Source: Paenibacillus sp. FSL A5-0031 (GTDB taxonomy: Bacteria > Bacillota > Bacilli > Paenibacillales > Paenibacillaceae). Taken from it: a DNA stretch of 64,000 nt. Below, piece after piece: positions 18,100 to 27,961 of this stretch. The DNA lies in assembly GCF_001956295.1 (NCBI RefSeq), contig NZ_MRTD01000014.1, forward strand, positions 124,001 through 188,000. Reading direction: 5' to 3'. The position numbers were made by a program, and so were the translations under genes. The notes under the pieces were generated by a model, which had not been told where the DNA came from, searched no databases, and saw only the letters and a list, made by a program, of their open reading frames with translations. Within the stretch, counting starts at the first letter, position 1; the number at the start of each line of letters is the position of its first letter.

Positions 18100-18985
18100 T
18101 TACGATAAAATAAAATCTACAAATATTGGGGTCATTAAATTCCCGCTTCTCAATAATCCCCTATGCTTTACCTTGCACTTAATCAATGGCTGTATCCATA
18201 CAATATCTTTCGATTCCTTGGTTATGATTGTTTTTGCAATTTGATAAAAAGCCTGTTTATGTTCAGGTGAAGCACCAAATTCCATCAAGCCTACATTCGC
18301 GAACTTACCATCATCCGTTGGTGTTGCAATGTACCATCCATTTTTATTTTTTCGATACCCAACAATATAACAAATATCGTAACGCCAGTTAATTATTTTT
18401 ACCCATACGTCTTTTGGACGAGCGCTCGGCTGCCCGTCCATAGAATAATACCTTGAATCTTTGGACTTAGCCACCATACCTTCAAGTTCAAATTGTTTGA
18501 TTTTTTGAAGAGATCAATACCTTTTTCTTGAATGTAAAATAATTGGTTTAAATGTGGTTGATTAACGATCACTTCATCTAACAGATGCTTTCTTTCTAAG
18601 AGAGGCATATTCATAACAGACTTTCCACGGTGCTTTAGTATATCGAAAACAATGTATGTAATCGGATTTGCACTAGCTGCAATTTCTGTTCTTTTCGAGG
18701 TATTAATTCTCTTCATTACAGCTTCGAAATCTTCTTTTAGAGGATCCTCTGGATAATAGCACACAATTTCACCATCAAGTAAGGTTCCTTTATTGATCTC
18801 TAACCTTTCAATCTCCGGTAATCGAATTAATGTCGTTAGAATGTCTGGTATATAAAACTTTTTTTGAGTCGGTGTAGTCATATAATAAACGAACACCATT
18901 TCCTTTAGGCTCAAATAGAAAATCAGGATCATCGAATGGATCAGATCGAACATCTAAAAGCATAGGTGGGGTAAACGTTTATATT
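18100..18985 (-). pseudogene. ATP-dependent DNA ligase (LigD-type), frameshifted
   Basis: Remains of an ATP-dependent DNA ligase, the nick-sealing enzyme of Ku/LigD end joining. Read on the minus strand from about 18975: PMLLD, then the adenylation-site lysine in FEPKGNGVR, then LYTRHSND in one frame. The next part (GTLLDGEIVCYYPED, DFEAVMKRI) is in a second frame. A third frame starts near 18490 (EGMVAKSKDSRYYS, RPKDVWVKIINWR). At least two frameshifts break it, near 18845 and 18490. No ku gene is visible. Confidence 0.8.
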
Positions 18986-19142
18986 CCTTCTTTCTTTCCT
19001 TTTTACTTAGGATTCACGTATTAATAATGAATATACTTAAAATGCGATAATGACTCTGACTCTGAATTGATCTTAATGATTAGGGGTGTCGATCTTCTAA
19101 TGACTGCACCACACCAAACACCACACCCAACCCAACATCCAC

Positions 19143-19652
19143 TTATCGTCTTGAACAGGGGTGTTGTGTTATGCTTCTCATAAATGGAATTGGAGGGAAT
19201 AAACTGCCGGTCACACAAGCGAAGGAAGCTGCATAATCGTGATGCGTGATAGGAATGCCAGCAGCAGCGGCAGCGCCGATTGCAGATGTAATTCCTGGAA
19301 TGATCTCGTAAGGAATTCCCTTTAGTGCAAGCTCCAACGCTTCTTCACCGCCTCGTCCGAAAACAAACGGGTCTCCGCCCTTTAGGCGGACAACCCTTTT
19401 ACCTTCCAATGCATATTCAATTAGCTTCTCATTAATGAGATGCTGTGGCAACGCATGAATGCTAGGTGACTTGCCGCAATAGATTAATTCTGCATCAGGA
19501 CGTGCGTATTCAAGTAATTTTTCATTTACAAGCCGATCGTACAAAATAATATCGGCTATCTGTATACGGCGCGTTGCTTTGACAGTAATAAGCTCGGGAT
19601 CACCAGGACCAGCTCCAACAATATAGACGATTCCATTGGTAGTTTTATTCAT
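19143..19652 (-). pseudogene. cobA: Uroporphyrinogen-III C-methyltransferase, C-terminally truncated
   Basis: SUMT makes precorrin-2, the precursor of siroheme needed by assimilatory nitrite reductase. The N-terminal part is clear: VYIVGAGPGDPELITVKA, ILYDRLV, RLKGGDPFVFGRGGEE and PGITSAIGAAAAAGIP. The homology stops after about 150 residues, near ASFACVTGS, where about 100 residues of the family are missing and an unrelated tail follows. The rearrangement breakpoint is therefore near 19200. Its start overlaps the transporter stop (ATGA), which confirms the operon nirB-nirD-nirC-cobA. Confidence 0.8.
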
Positions 19653-20512
19653 TTGATACTTCTTTCCGAAGCGGCCACAACCGCTATTTTTGATGATTCC
19701 GTATGACGCTTCGTTACTGAAGCAGAGCTTTTTTTTCTATGAGATAGATATAAGAGAATACCAGTAAACATAGCACCGCCAATAAAGTTTCCGACCAATA
19801 CCGGAATTTGATTCCAAAGCCACCAGTCTGCCATCGTTACGTCAGCACCAAGCATCATGCCCGCTGGGATCACAAACATGTTGATGACCGCATGCTCGAA
19901 ACCTTGTGCAAAAAAGGTTAATATAGGCAACCACATTGCAAGTATTTTTCCGCCAGTAGATTTAGATGTCATCGCCATGACTACGCCAAGTGTCACCATC
20001 CAATTGCATAGCACAGCCTTAATGGTTACAAGAATGATACCGTCAAAACCCATCTTCTGGTAACCAAGAGTTTTTGACTCGCTTAACTGAATAAGCATTT
20101 GTGCTAGTGGGTTGCTCATATCAGTGCCCATCTTCGTTATAGTCATCCCATAGAGGATAGCGTATAATCCACAACCGATTAAATGGCCTAAGATAACCCA
20201 ACCATAATTAGCTATCATGCGGGAGATCGTTGTTTTGCGTTCAAGGATGGATAATGGAATGAGTGCAAACGTGCCAGTTACGAGCTCAAGACCTAATAAA
20301 ACGATAATGACGAAGCCGACTGGGAAAATAATTGCACCAGTGAGTCCGACAGTGGTCTGAGTAACAGCTGTGAAGGCAAGTGTTGTTGCAAAAGATAGAA
20401 TCGCTCCCGCGAGAAAACCGCGAACGACCATTTGAAACGCGCTTAGGTTAGCTTTCGTTGTTCCGGCATCAATCATGCCATCCAGTACTTCCGCTGGCTT
20501 TACATATGACAT
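19649..20512 (-). CDS. Formate/nitrite transporter family protein (NirC/FocA type)
   Basis: A 287-residue integral membrane protein, probably a nitrite channel feeding the nitrite reductase encoded in the same operon. It has six hydrophobic helices and FNT-type signatures such as GFEHAVINMFVIPAGMMLGAD and the NWMVTLGVVMA segment. The basic tail is cytoplasmic. AAGGAGG precedes the ATG. It lies 14 bases after nirD and overlaps cobA by 4 bases. Confidence 0.9.
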   Translation of the reverse strand: MSYVKPAEVLDGMIDAGTTKANLSAFQMVVRGFLAGAILSFATTLAFTAVTQTTVGLTGAIIFPVGFVIIVLLGLELVTGTFALIPLSILERKTTISRMIANYGWVILGHLIGCGLYAILYGMTITKMGTDMSNPLAQMLIQLSESKTLGYQKMGFDGIILVTIKAVLCNWMVTLGVVMAMTSKSTGGKILAMWLPILTFFAQGFEHAVINMFVIPAGMMLGADVTMADWWLWNQIPVLVGNFIGGAMFTGILLYLSHRKKSSASVTKRHTESSKIAVVAASERSIK

Positions 20513-20525
20513 ATACCATTCCTCC

Positions 20526-20840
20526 TTATAGTTTTATATAAGTAGAGCCGCTTATGTGGTCGATTTCTGTTTTAAAGGTTCTAATGCATCCGTCATCGGG
20601 CTCTTGCACACTGCCGCTCCTTAGATCAATCTTCCAATCATGAAGCGGACAATGGATGGTTGAACCACAAACCATACCCTCAGACAGCAATCCGCCTTTA
20701 TGAGGGCAGCTGTTTTCTACGGCGAGTACACTTCCGTCTGTTAGTCGGAACATGGCGATATCGATATCGTCTATTTTAATTCTGCGAGAGCCTTTCACAT
20801 CAATATCGGAAAGGTTTGCTGCCAATAGCTTCATATTCAT
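20526..20840 (-). CDS. nirD: Nitrite reductase small subunit (Rieske-type)
   Basis: The small subunit of NADH-dependent assimilatory nitrite reductase. About 104 residues with the Rieske [2Fe-2S] ligands in CPHKGG and CPLHDW. The ATG at 20840 is chosen for the GGAGGGG site upstream; a longer frame reaches back into nirB without one. It follows the nirB stop by 13 bases. It would be useful only with a complete NirB, which this operon no longer shows. Confidence 0.9.
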   Translation of the reverse strand: MNMKLLAANLSDIDVKGSRRIKIDDIDIAMFRLTDGSVLAVENSCPHKGGLLSEGMVCGSTIHCPLHDWKIDLRSGSVQEPDDGCIRTFKTEIDHISGSTYIKL

Positions 20841-20853
20841 AGGTATACCCCTC

Positions 20854-21570
20854 CTATAGTTGTACGGGCTGCGCGCCAGGCAACTGCTCGAAATTTTTAA
20901 GTAAGTCTTCATTCTCGACGATTTGTTTCCAAGGGTCAGTCGTTAAACTGAGCGTTTTCTCAATGCGGCCTACAAGGGCGAGTCGTTCTTCACGGTTCTC
21001 GAGCGCTTTCTTAATCGGAGCAAGGCCTATACGCTCCACCCATTGTGCGGTACGCTCATTCCACGTCGCATTTTCACGGTAATATTGTAAAAATGCAGAT
21101 GACCATTCCATAACCTCATCTTCGGTTTTTACAATGCAGAGAAGGTCAGTAGCTCTTACTTTCACGCCGCCGTTACCAGCGATATGAATTTCCCAGCCTC
21201 CGTCGATTGCCACGATACCGACATCCTTGATCGTAGCCTCCGCACAGTTGCGGGGACAGCCGGATACCGCAAGCTTCACTTTGGCAGGTGCCGTCAAACG
21301 CTCAAACGCTTTCTCCAACTGAATGCCCATACTCATAGCATCTTGTGTGCCAAATCGGCAAAAGGTTGATCCGACGCAGGTCTTTACGGTACGCAGCGTC
21401 TTGCCGTAAGCGTGACCGGATGGCATATCCAGCTCTTCCCATATTTTCGGGAGATCCTCTTTTTTGACGCCAAGCAGATCGAGCCTTTGTCCACCGGTGA
21501 ATTTAACCTCTGTAGGAATGTCTGCTGAAGTAATTGGAGCCATAGGGACTGTAGGTAGTTGCATATTCAT
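20854..21570 (-). pseudogene. nirB: Nitrite reductase large subunit, C-terminal portion only
   Basis: About 238 residues matching the middle and C-terminal part of NirB, which is usually about 800 residues. The siroheme/[4Fe-4S] region is intact, with TCVGSTFCRFGTQDA and SGCPRNCAEA. The N-terminal FAD/NADH half is absent, and the first 25 residues are a patchy match (TSADIP...TGGQRLDLLGV). No Shine-Dalgarno fits the apparent start; AAGGATG instead precedes a five-codon frame just upstream. A stand-alone sulfite/nitrite reductase half-protein is the alternative. I favour a 5' deletion. Confidence 0.65.
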
Positions 21571-22060
21571 GAGGCATTATCCATGGTTAATTGTCATCCT
21601 TTTATGTTTCTGTGATATAAGTGGGGAACTGGTTTGTCTCTATTTTTTATAATCAAGCTTAATGGAACAGAGGAGGAGGAACATATAAGGAGATGCGTAC
21701 GATCGAGTTTCTAAAAAAGATCAAAATCCTGAGAGTCGACTGGTTAAGTTGTAAGGATTTTAAACATCTTCAGTATCAGGTTATGCGTTTAAAGTTTCGA
21801 AACGGATAATTAATATACAATGATGCACTTAATCAACGAGATCGAGACTATACTGAATCGTATGCAAATGGAAATATAAAACTCACTCACTTGCTGATAT
21901 TGTTTGTTTGGATGACGAGACGTTGTTTGATTTGAGAAAATCCTGTGTCCGACTTTGGTTAGTTTCAAAGATTGCTTGCTTATAAAGCCGAACAAGAGTA
22001 GAAAAAGAAAGCTGAGGAAGTAATAGGTTTTGGAGTTTACTCAATCTACTTTACAGTCTC
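21571..22060. other. Intergenic stretch, decayed sequence
   Basis: No intact gene. Short open pieces at 21700-22020 look like old coding sequence with many stops, but I cannot name a family. No operator palindrome was found here. Confidence 0.35.
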
Positions 22061-22105
22061 CTAAAAGAGCTTTAGTTTTTATGGATTTTACAAATGCTCT
22101 TTTAG
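22061..22105 (-). terminator. Hairpin after spoIIP
   Basis: CTAAAAGAGC pairs with GCTCTTTTAG across 25 bases. T-tracts are short, so it is only a probable terminator for the minus-strand gene that ends at 22120. Confidence 0.5.
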
Positions 22106-22119
22106 CTATATGATTAAAG

Positions 22120-23028
22120 TCAAATAGATGGGCTTGAGTTTTTTGACGAACGTGAACTATCTTCTAACCAAATATCCTGAATGACAGCTGCCAATACTTC
22201 TATTGTACGGTAACTCTCTTCCAAACTGTTTTCAACGCCGCCTATTTCAATTAATGCACTATTACTAGAGAGCGACTGATTGTATTCTCCGTTTCCGCTT
22301 GTTTTATCTTTTTGATAGATTCCTTTTGACAGATTAGGAACTTTTTTATTTAGTCCTTCTTGAATACGGCTTGCAAATTTCATGTTTTTTTCCCAGTTTA
22401 GGTGATCGGTTCCTACAACAAAATAGACTTGAGCATAATTCTGATTTTTATATTGGATGGTAGTTTTATCACGGTTTTGAGAATCACGATGTAAATCAAG
22501 CAAATACTTTGTATTTTCATGCATTTTTAGTTCTTGGATAATTGTTTTTTTTGAGTATGAATAAGATTTAGCATAATTGAAATTATTAATGCGGGTTGGA
22601 TAATCTATTTTGGAATGAATTACTGGGATTTCACTTGACAACAATTTGTTTCGAAGATAACTACCTAATAGTGTAACATTTAATTTTTCATCAAAGGCTT
22701 CGTCTGCTGTTTTAATATTGTCTAATTCAGTTATCCAAGACTCACGATTATGGGAATGATAGATAATAATTTGCGGTAGATTTTCAAAGGAAGTAGACGA
22801 AAGTGTCTCTTTCTTTGTTATTGTAGTTCTCTTATTATCATTGATAATCATACTTACCTCTTTTTCACCTTTTACTATTTCATTCTTTATGCTCTTAATT
22901 TCTTGACGTGGTTGGATTTCTTCTATAGAGGGATTAGAAGCTTTAGTCGTCATTATTCCGTTGGATATAACATATGTAGCAGAGAAAAGGAAAGCAAATG
23001 AAATTAAGTATGATCGTATATGTGACAT
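22120..23028 (-). CDS. spoIIP: Stage II sporulation protein P (SpoIIP-like amidase/endopeptidase)
   Basis: SpoIIP trims peptidoglycan during forespore engulfment (amidase and endopeptidase activity, zinc-dependent, working with SpoIID/SpoIIM). This 302-residue protein has an N-terminal signal anchor (about 6-24). It then shows the family blocks IIYHSHNRESW, LLDLHRDSQNR (metal ligands), VYFVVGTDHLNWEKN, NLSKGIYQKDK, and YNQSLSSNSALIEIGGVENSLEE with the catalytic Glu. It is shorter than a typical housekeeping SpoIIP and lies on accessory DNA, so it is likely an extra copy. Confidence 0.88.
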   Translation of the reverse strand: MSHIRSYLISFAFLFSATYVISNGIMTTKASNPSIEEIQPRQEIKSIKNEIVKGEKEVSMIINDNKRTTITKKETLSSTSFENLPQIIIYHSHNRESWITELDNIKTADEAFDEKLNVTLLGSYLRNKLLSSEIPVIHSKIDYPTRINNFNYAKSYSYSKKTIIQELKMHENTKYLLDLHRDSQNRDKTTIQYKNQNYAQVYFVVGTDHLNWEKNMKFASRIQEGLNKKVPNLSKGIYQKDKTSGNGEYNQSLSSNSALIEIGGVENSLEESYRTIEVLAAVIQDIWLEDSSRSSKNSSPSI

Positions 23029-23399
23029 AAAGACCTCCTACTAAATCTATTTAAATTATGATAGAAGATATAGATATTAATAGGTTATAAAACGAGATAA
23101 AAAAGTAGAACAGCGTATGGAAAAAACAAATTCGATTAGCAGATAGCTTGAAACGAAATATAACTTTGGACACATATGGTTAGCCAAGTACCGACAATTT
23201 GAAAACGGGTCGCTTGCAAAATAGAGAAAGTCCGTCAATTAGAGTTGAAATTGAAAAATAAAAACTGAACGAATGCCGATCTTCAATAAGTAATTGGAAC
23301 CATTAAATAGGAGTTGCACAACTTCAGCAAATAAGAGAACAAAGATCAAATTGTTGAAAATTATCTCTCCGAGGTTCGAATGGAGAAGATTGAAAAATC
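23029..23399. other. Intergenic stretch, nothing recognised
   Basis: AT-rich sequence with stops in all frames. No palindrome or RNA motif was seen. Confidence 0.4.
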
Positions 23400-23545
23400 A
23401 TGTATGTTTCTATGAGTAATTATTACAAATGGAAGCATGCTAAACCAAGCGAACAGGAACTACAAAAAGCCGTGGTGCCACAGAACAGCCCAATCAAGTA
23501 TGGGTAGCAGACATCACCTACGTTCTCTGTCGCGAAGGATGGCTT
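23400..23545 (+). pseudogene. IS3-family transposase OrfB remnant
   Basis: A fragment reading SNYYKWKHAKPSEQELQK, then NQ-VWVADITYV and CREGW in shifted frames. VWVADITY is the first catalytic Asp block of IS3 OrfB transposases. No ends or remaining domains are present. Confidence 0.6.
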
Positions 23546-23605
23546 TTCCTCATAATATAGTGCTCACTTTCATAAATGTGTTTAAAATCCTGCTTAATGG
23601 GTAAT

Positions 23606-23622
23606 TACTACATAACGTAGTA
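23606..23622 (+). promoter_or_regulatory. BlaI/CopY-type operator upstream of csp-like gene
   Basis: Perfect inverted repeat TACTAC-ATAAC-GTAGTA, 66 bases before the start of the copper-binding protein gene. It has the core CTAC-N5-GTAG shared with eight other intergenic sites in this window. Confidence 0.75.
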
Positions 23623-23687
23623 TTTAATTCTCTGTATATCATGGAGTTGCTACTACTAAGATTAAGTAAAATGAAGGAGGAAAGAAA

Positions 23688-24017
23688 ATGTCTCATGAGA
23701 AATATCAGCAATGTATTGATGAATGCTTGAAATGTATGGTGACCTGTAACCATTGCTATGATGCTTGTTTAAACGAAAGCAACATTGACATGATGAAAAA
23801 TTGTATCCGACTTGATCGCGAGTGTGCAGATATCTGTGCATATGCTGCCAAAGCAATGTCACAGAACAGTACGTTTGTTAAAGAAATTTGTAAACTATGT
23901 GCTGACATATGTGAAGCATGCGGACAAGAGTGTCAAAAGCATTCAAGTGATCATTGTAAGAAGTGTGCAGAAGCCTGCTTTAAGTGCGCCGAATCTTGTC
24001 GAAGAATGGCAGCATAG
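23688..24017 (+). CDS. Cys-rich four-helix-bundle copper-binding protein (Csp-like, DUF326)
   Basis: A 109-residue cytoplasmic protein with 16 or more cysteines in CxxxC patterns spaced along helices: CIDECLKCMVTCNHCYDAC, CADICAY, CKLCADICEACGQEC, CKKCAEACFKCAESC. This is the pattern of Csp-type copper storage proteins, which line a helical bundle with thiols that bind many Cu(I) ions. There is no signal peptide, so storage would be cytosolic. AAGGAGG stands before the ATG. The palindromic operator just upstream makes metal-dependent derepression likely. Confidence 0.9.
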   Translation: MSHEKYQQCIDECLKCMVTCNHCYDACLNESNIDMMKNCIRLDRECADICAYAAKAMSQNSTFVKEICKLCADICEACGQECQKHSSDHCKKCAEACFKCAESCRRMAA

Positions 24018-24036
24018 TTTTTTAATATAGAAAATA

Positions 24037-25420
24037 AAGGGGCTGTCCCAAAAGAACTGAATGAATAACCTAAGGGCCAGCTCTGTTTTTCGTTTAAAAC
24101 AAAACAAATAGAAACCGTTCTTTGGTAAAATGGAGGTGCGACCCACCATTTACGAAAGGAACGGTTTCTTTCATTCAATATACTATGGACCAACTTTGCC
24201 TGCCAATGTATTTGGAGGAAGACAATTCAAAATCATCTCATTCGTATCGTTAACGCAGCTGTCAATCACAAAGGTTACAGAATTATTACGCTACCTATCC
24301 CGGTGGTGGTCGAAATGGCTACCATCCCAAAATGCTAACCAAAGTTATTATCTACGCGTACACGCAACGGAATTTCTCCTCCCGTCAAATCGCTAAGGCA
24401 GTTCGTGAAAATGTGATGTTCATGTGGATTTCAGGTCGGCAAGGACCAGACTTCCGTACCATTAACCGGTTCCGTTCTGAGCGAATGTAAGATGTATAGG
24501 AAACGCTCTTCACTGCCGTACTGCAGTTTCTAGCGGAAGAAAAATACGTGAAACTCGAGCATTACTTTGTCGATGGAACGAAAATCGAAGCAAATGCCAA
24601 CGGCTTTACGTTTGTCTGAGGGAAAGCGGTGGTGAAACACAAGGCGAAGCTGCAGGAGAAAGTGAAAACGCTATTTGCTACCATCGAAAAAATAGAGAAA
24701 AAGAAGAGCAGGAACATCGCGGTCAGGATCTACGCGAGCTAGGCCAACATGCAGAAGTCACAAGTGACAAGCTGGAGAGCGCGGTCAAACAATTGGAAGA
24801 AAGACTACAAAATAAACCGAAAGACAAGTTCCTTAAGAAAGTGGTTCGCTTACTCCGCAAAGACTTGCTTCCTCGTCTTCAAAAATATGAAGAACACCCA
24901 GGCACGCTAGGAGATCGGAATACTTTAGCAAGACCGACAAAGATGTACCGTTCATGGTGATGAAAGAAGACCATATGCGTAACGGTCAGCTTAAGCCTGG
25001 TTACAATGTATAGATTGGGAAAGAAAATCAATTTATTGTTACAGCTTAACCAACGTCCTACGGACACTCAGTCTGAGATACTTGCGCTACAAGCAGCAGG
25101 TGCGGGAACAGCTGCGTAGCGAGGAAGGTTATGCTCTGTCGGTGAGACGAATGATTGAACCCGAAGGTGTATCTGAGGAGATGAAGAATAACCGGGGATT
25201 CCGGCGATTCCTGCTTCGCGGCTTGCCAAAAGTAAGCCTAGAGGTCGGGTGGCTTTCGCTTGCGCATAATCTACTTAAGCAAGCAGCCATAGATCAGAAC
25301 AGAAAAATAGCGGTATAGGAATAGCCCCCTGTACCACTATTTTCTCATATTTTCGAACATTTATGTTCAAAGCTAGCTATCTTTCCAGCGAGCGTACTAC
25401 TTTTGGGACAGCCCCTTTTT
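24037..25420 (+). mobile_element. IS1182-family element, degenerate
   Basis: Terminal inverted repeats AGGGGCTGTCCCAAAAG (left) and its complement (25400-25418) bracket about 1.38 kb. Inside, pieces of an IS1182-type transposase are readable in several frames: AVRENVMFMWISGRQGPDF, TINRFRSERM, EHYFVDGTKIEANANGFTFV and FKKTDKDVPFM-like text near 24920. Many stops and frameshifts make it inactive. It separates the csp-like gene from the asparagine-synthetase-like operon. Confidence 0.8.
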
Positions 25421-25421
25421 T

Positions 25422-25944
25422 GTCATAGGAGAACAACTATAATTTATTTATACATAAGAATAAAACTTTATACTTTAACTCACTGTATAATATACAACAA
25501 GAAAGCACTTATTCATTCAACAGAGTCGCTTTTTACAACCTTCAATATATCAGAGGAGTGTACATTCGAATTTTTTTGTTTTTTTCCCCCCTCTTAAATG
25601 CTCTATGACAGACGCTCACCTAACGAGTCAAAGACTAAATATCCTCATGAATCACTTTCACTGTTCGCCGACTGGATTTCGATACTGTAAATAGTTTTGC
25701 TGTGTCGGCTATCGATAATTCAGGAAATAAATGTGAGACCAATTAAGTAGAGAGACTTCATAACAAGGACAAGAAATAAATGCACAATACAAAACAGACT
25801 GTTCCGCTTTACTTACCTCGCATACAGACTTCGATATTATCATTTCTAAAAGAAGATCATCCAACAGTCCGCAAGGATGGATAACGGTGACTTTTTTCTA
25901 TACCTATAATTTCATCAGATAAAATTTTTCTAATATTCAATACA
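25422..25944. other. Intergenic stretch, decayed
   Basis: No gene recognised. Short open pieces near 25600-25750 may be decayed coding sequence. The promoter/operator for the next operon begins at 25946. Confidence 0.4.
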
Positions 25945-25945
25945 G

Positions 25946-26007
25946 TTGCATCTTCAATTAATTAATACTACAATACGTAGTATTAGACAATAAACTACAT
26001 GATGTAG
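25946..26007 (+). promoter_or_regulatory. Promoter with double BlaI/CopY-type operator
   Basis: TTGCAT (25946-25951) and TACAAT (25969-25974) form a -35/-10 pair with a 17-bp spacer. The -10 box lies inside the longest palindrome of the set, TAATACTAC-AATAC-GTAGTATTA (25963-25985). A second core, CTAC-ATGAT-GTAG, follows at 25995-26007. A repressor bound here would block RNA polymerase directly. The operon start codon is at 26080. Confidence 0.75.
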
Positions 26008-26079
26008 CATTTAATTTTGTCTAAACTAGTAAGTTGTTAAGTATAATAATCGGGAAAGCCAGGGAAGAGGTAAACAATA

Positions 26080-27930
26080 ATGTCCGGAATTGTAGGCATT
26101 TTATTTACTGACGAGAGTAAACCATTAAGACAAATGTTAAATGAAATTAGCAAAATGGCATATAAGGTTGAACACCGGGGTCCTGATGATTCTGGATTCT
26201 GGTCAGATGGAAAGGTAGCTTTGGGCATTCAGAGACAATCCATTATTGATTCATATGAAGGTAATCAACCTTTGAGTAACGAGAGTGGATCCAATTGGAT
26301 TGTATTTGATGGTGAGATCTATAACTATAAGGAGATTCGACGTCATCTAGAATTTAAGAACCATCGATTTAAGACGCAATCCGATACTGAAGTAATAGTA
26401 CATTTATATGAAGAATACGGTTCAGCAAGTATTTACATGCTTAGAGGAATGTTTAGTTTTGCCATTTGGGACTGTGAAAAGCAACTTTTGTTTGCAGCGA
26501 GAGATCATTTTGGGATAAAACCTTTCTATTACTTCCACAATGAAGAGAAATTTGTGTTTGCATCGGAAATTAAAAGTATTTTAACAGTCGATGGGATAAA
26601 TACTGGTTTAAAGTATCACAGTTTATATAATTATCTTTCTTTTCAATGTCTTCCACAGCAGGATACGATGTTTGAAGGTATCAATAAACTAAATCCTGGG
26701 CATACGTTAACTGTTCATTGTGGTAGAGTGACACTAAACACATATTGGAACCCTATGTTTGAACCTTATGATAAACCAATTGATGTATATATAGAAGAAA
26801 TTCATAGTAGATTATCAGATTCCGTTAAGCACCACATGCTTAGAGATGTTTCTATTGGAGGCTATCTATCTAGTGAAATTGAGTCTACAGCTTTAGCGGC
26901 GTATATGAGCATGACTAAGCCTATTAAAACCTTTTCTGTTGGTTATGAGGGGGGAAATACAGATTCCCAGCAGGTTTCCAATATAGCAAGACAGTTAGGT
27001 ACACAACACTTTTCAAAAACAATAGATATGAAAGACTACTTTTCAACTGTTCCTGCTGCAATTTGGCATTTAGATGAGCCAATCGGAGATCCTACTGCAA
27101 TATCTTTATTTCTTTCAGCGGAATTGGCGAAAGGGCATGTCAATGTAGTGTTATCCGGAGAAGGGGCAAATGAGCTATTTGGTGGTTTTGGTGTCTATAA
27201 AGAACCTTCAACTCTTCGTTATATCTCATGGTTGCCAATATCGTTTAAAAAGCATTTTAATAAGGCGATTAAGGCTGTGCCTTATAATTTCTATGGTAAG
27301 AATTATTTGCGAAAAGGAACAACGCCACTTGCAGAGAGATTTTTCGGGAATGGAGAATTGGTTTCAGATGATATGAAACGATATTTGGTTCATTCGAATT
27401 ATTTTGAAAGTACCATTTCTTCTTTGACAAAACCATTTTATGATCAAACCGAACATTTGGATGATGTTACTCGAATGCAATATATAGATATGAATTTAAT
27501 TTTGCCAGGTAACCGCTTAAACCAAATAGATAAACTTTCGATGGCTCATTCACTGGAAATAAGATTACCGTATCTCGATAAGGAAGTTTTTGAAATCGCA
27601 AGTATGATTCCTGTTAATTACCGGATTTCTAAAGGGATGACCAAATATGTATTAAGAAAAGCTATGAAAAACGTCGTTCCTGGTTCCATAGATCGTCCCC
27701 AATTGGAAGATCAGGTTCCTTTAAGCCAATGGCTAAAAACGAATCAAATCCATTCTATGTTGGATCAAATACGGGATAGTGGTATACACCCTTTTCTAAA
27801 TATGGATGAAATTGAACATATAATGCTGAAACATAAAAATAACCAGGGTGACTATTCACGGATGATTTGGTTACTATACAATTTTGCTTTGTGGCATAAG
27901 ATGTATATGGTCGATCTTCCTAAAAGTTGA
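26080..27930 (+). CDS. Asparagine synthetase (AsnB)-like protein with all checked catalytic motifs lost
   Basis: A 616-residue full-length AsnB-type protein: N-terminal class II glutaminase-like domain (about 1-200) and C-terminal ATP-pyrophosphatase-like domain. The catalytic Cys after Met1 is Ser (codon TCC; MSGIVG). FNGEIYN reads FDGEIYN. The ATP loop SGGIDS reads SSEIES (about residue 265). SGEGADE reads SGEGANE. RPKVGFPVP reads RPQLEDQVP. The reading frame is intact, so selection for a non-catalytic role (binding, scaffold or regulator) is inferred. AsnB relatives amidate diaminopimelate in peptidoglycan. The gene has a GGAAGAGG site, and a peptidase gene follows. Confidence 0.85.
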   Translation: MSGIVGILFTDESKPLRQMLNEISKMAYKVEHRGPDDSGFWSDGKVALGIQRQSIIDSYEGNQPLSNESGSNWIVFDGEIYNYKEIRRHLEFKNHRFKTQSDTEVIVHLYEEYGSASIYMLRGMFSFAIWDCEKQLLFAARDHFGIKPFYYFHNEEKFVFASEIKSILTVDGINTGLKYHSLYNYLSFQCLPQQDTMFEGINKLNPGHTLTVHCGRVTLNTYWNPMFEPYDKPIDVYIEEIHSRLSDSVKHHMLRDVSIGGYLSSEIESTALAAYMSMTKPIKTFSVGYEGGNTDSQQVSNIARQLGTQHFSKTIDMKDYFSTVPAAIWHLDEPIGDPTAISLFLSAELAKGHVNVVLSGEGANELFGGFGVYKEPSTLRYISWLPISFKKHFNKAIKAVPYNFYGKNYLRKGTTPLAERFFGNGELVSDDMKRYLVHSNYFESTISSLTKPFYDQTEHLDDVTRMQYIDMNLILPGNRLNQIDKLSMAHSLEIRLPYLDKEVFEIASMIPVNYRISKGMTKYVLRKAMKNVVPGSIDRPQLEDQVPLSQWLKTNQIHSMLDQIRDSGIHPFLNMDEIEHIMLKHKNNQGDYSRMIWLLYNFALWHKMYMVDLPKS

Positions 27931-27961
27931 CACATACATCATGTTCATAGGAGGAACATTT

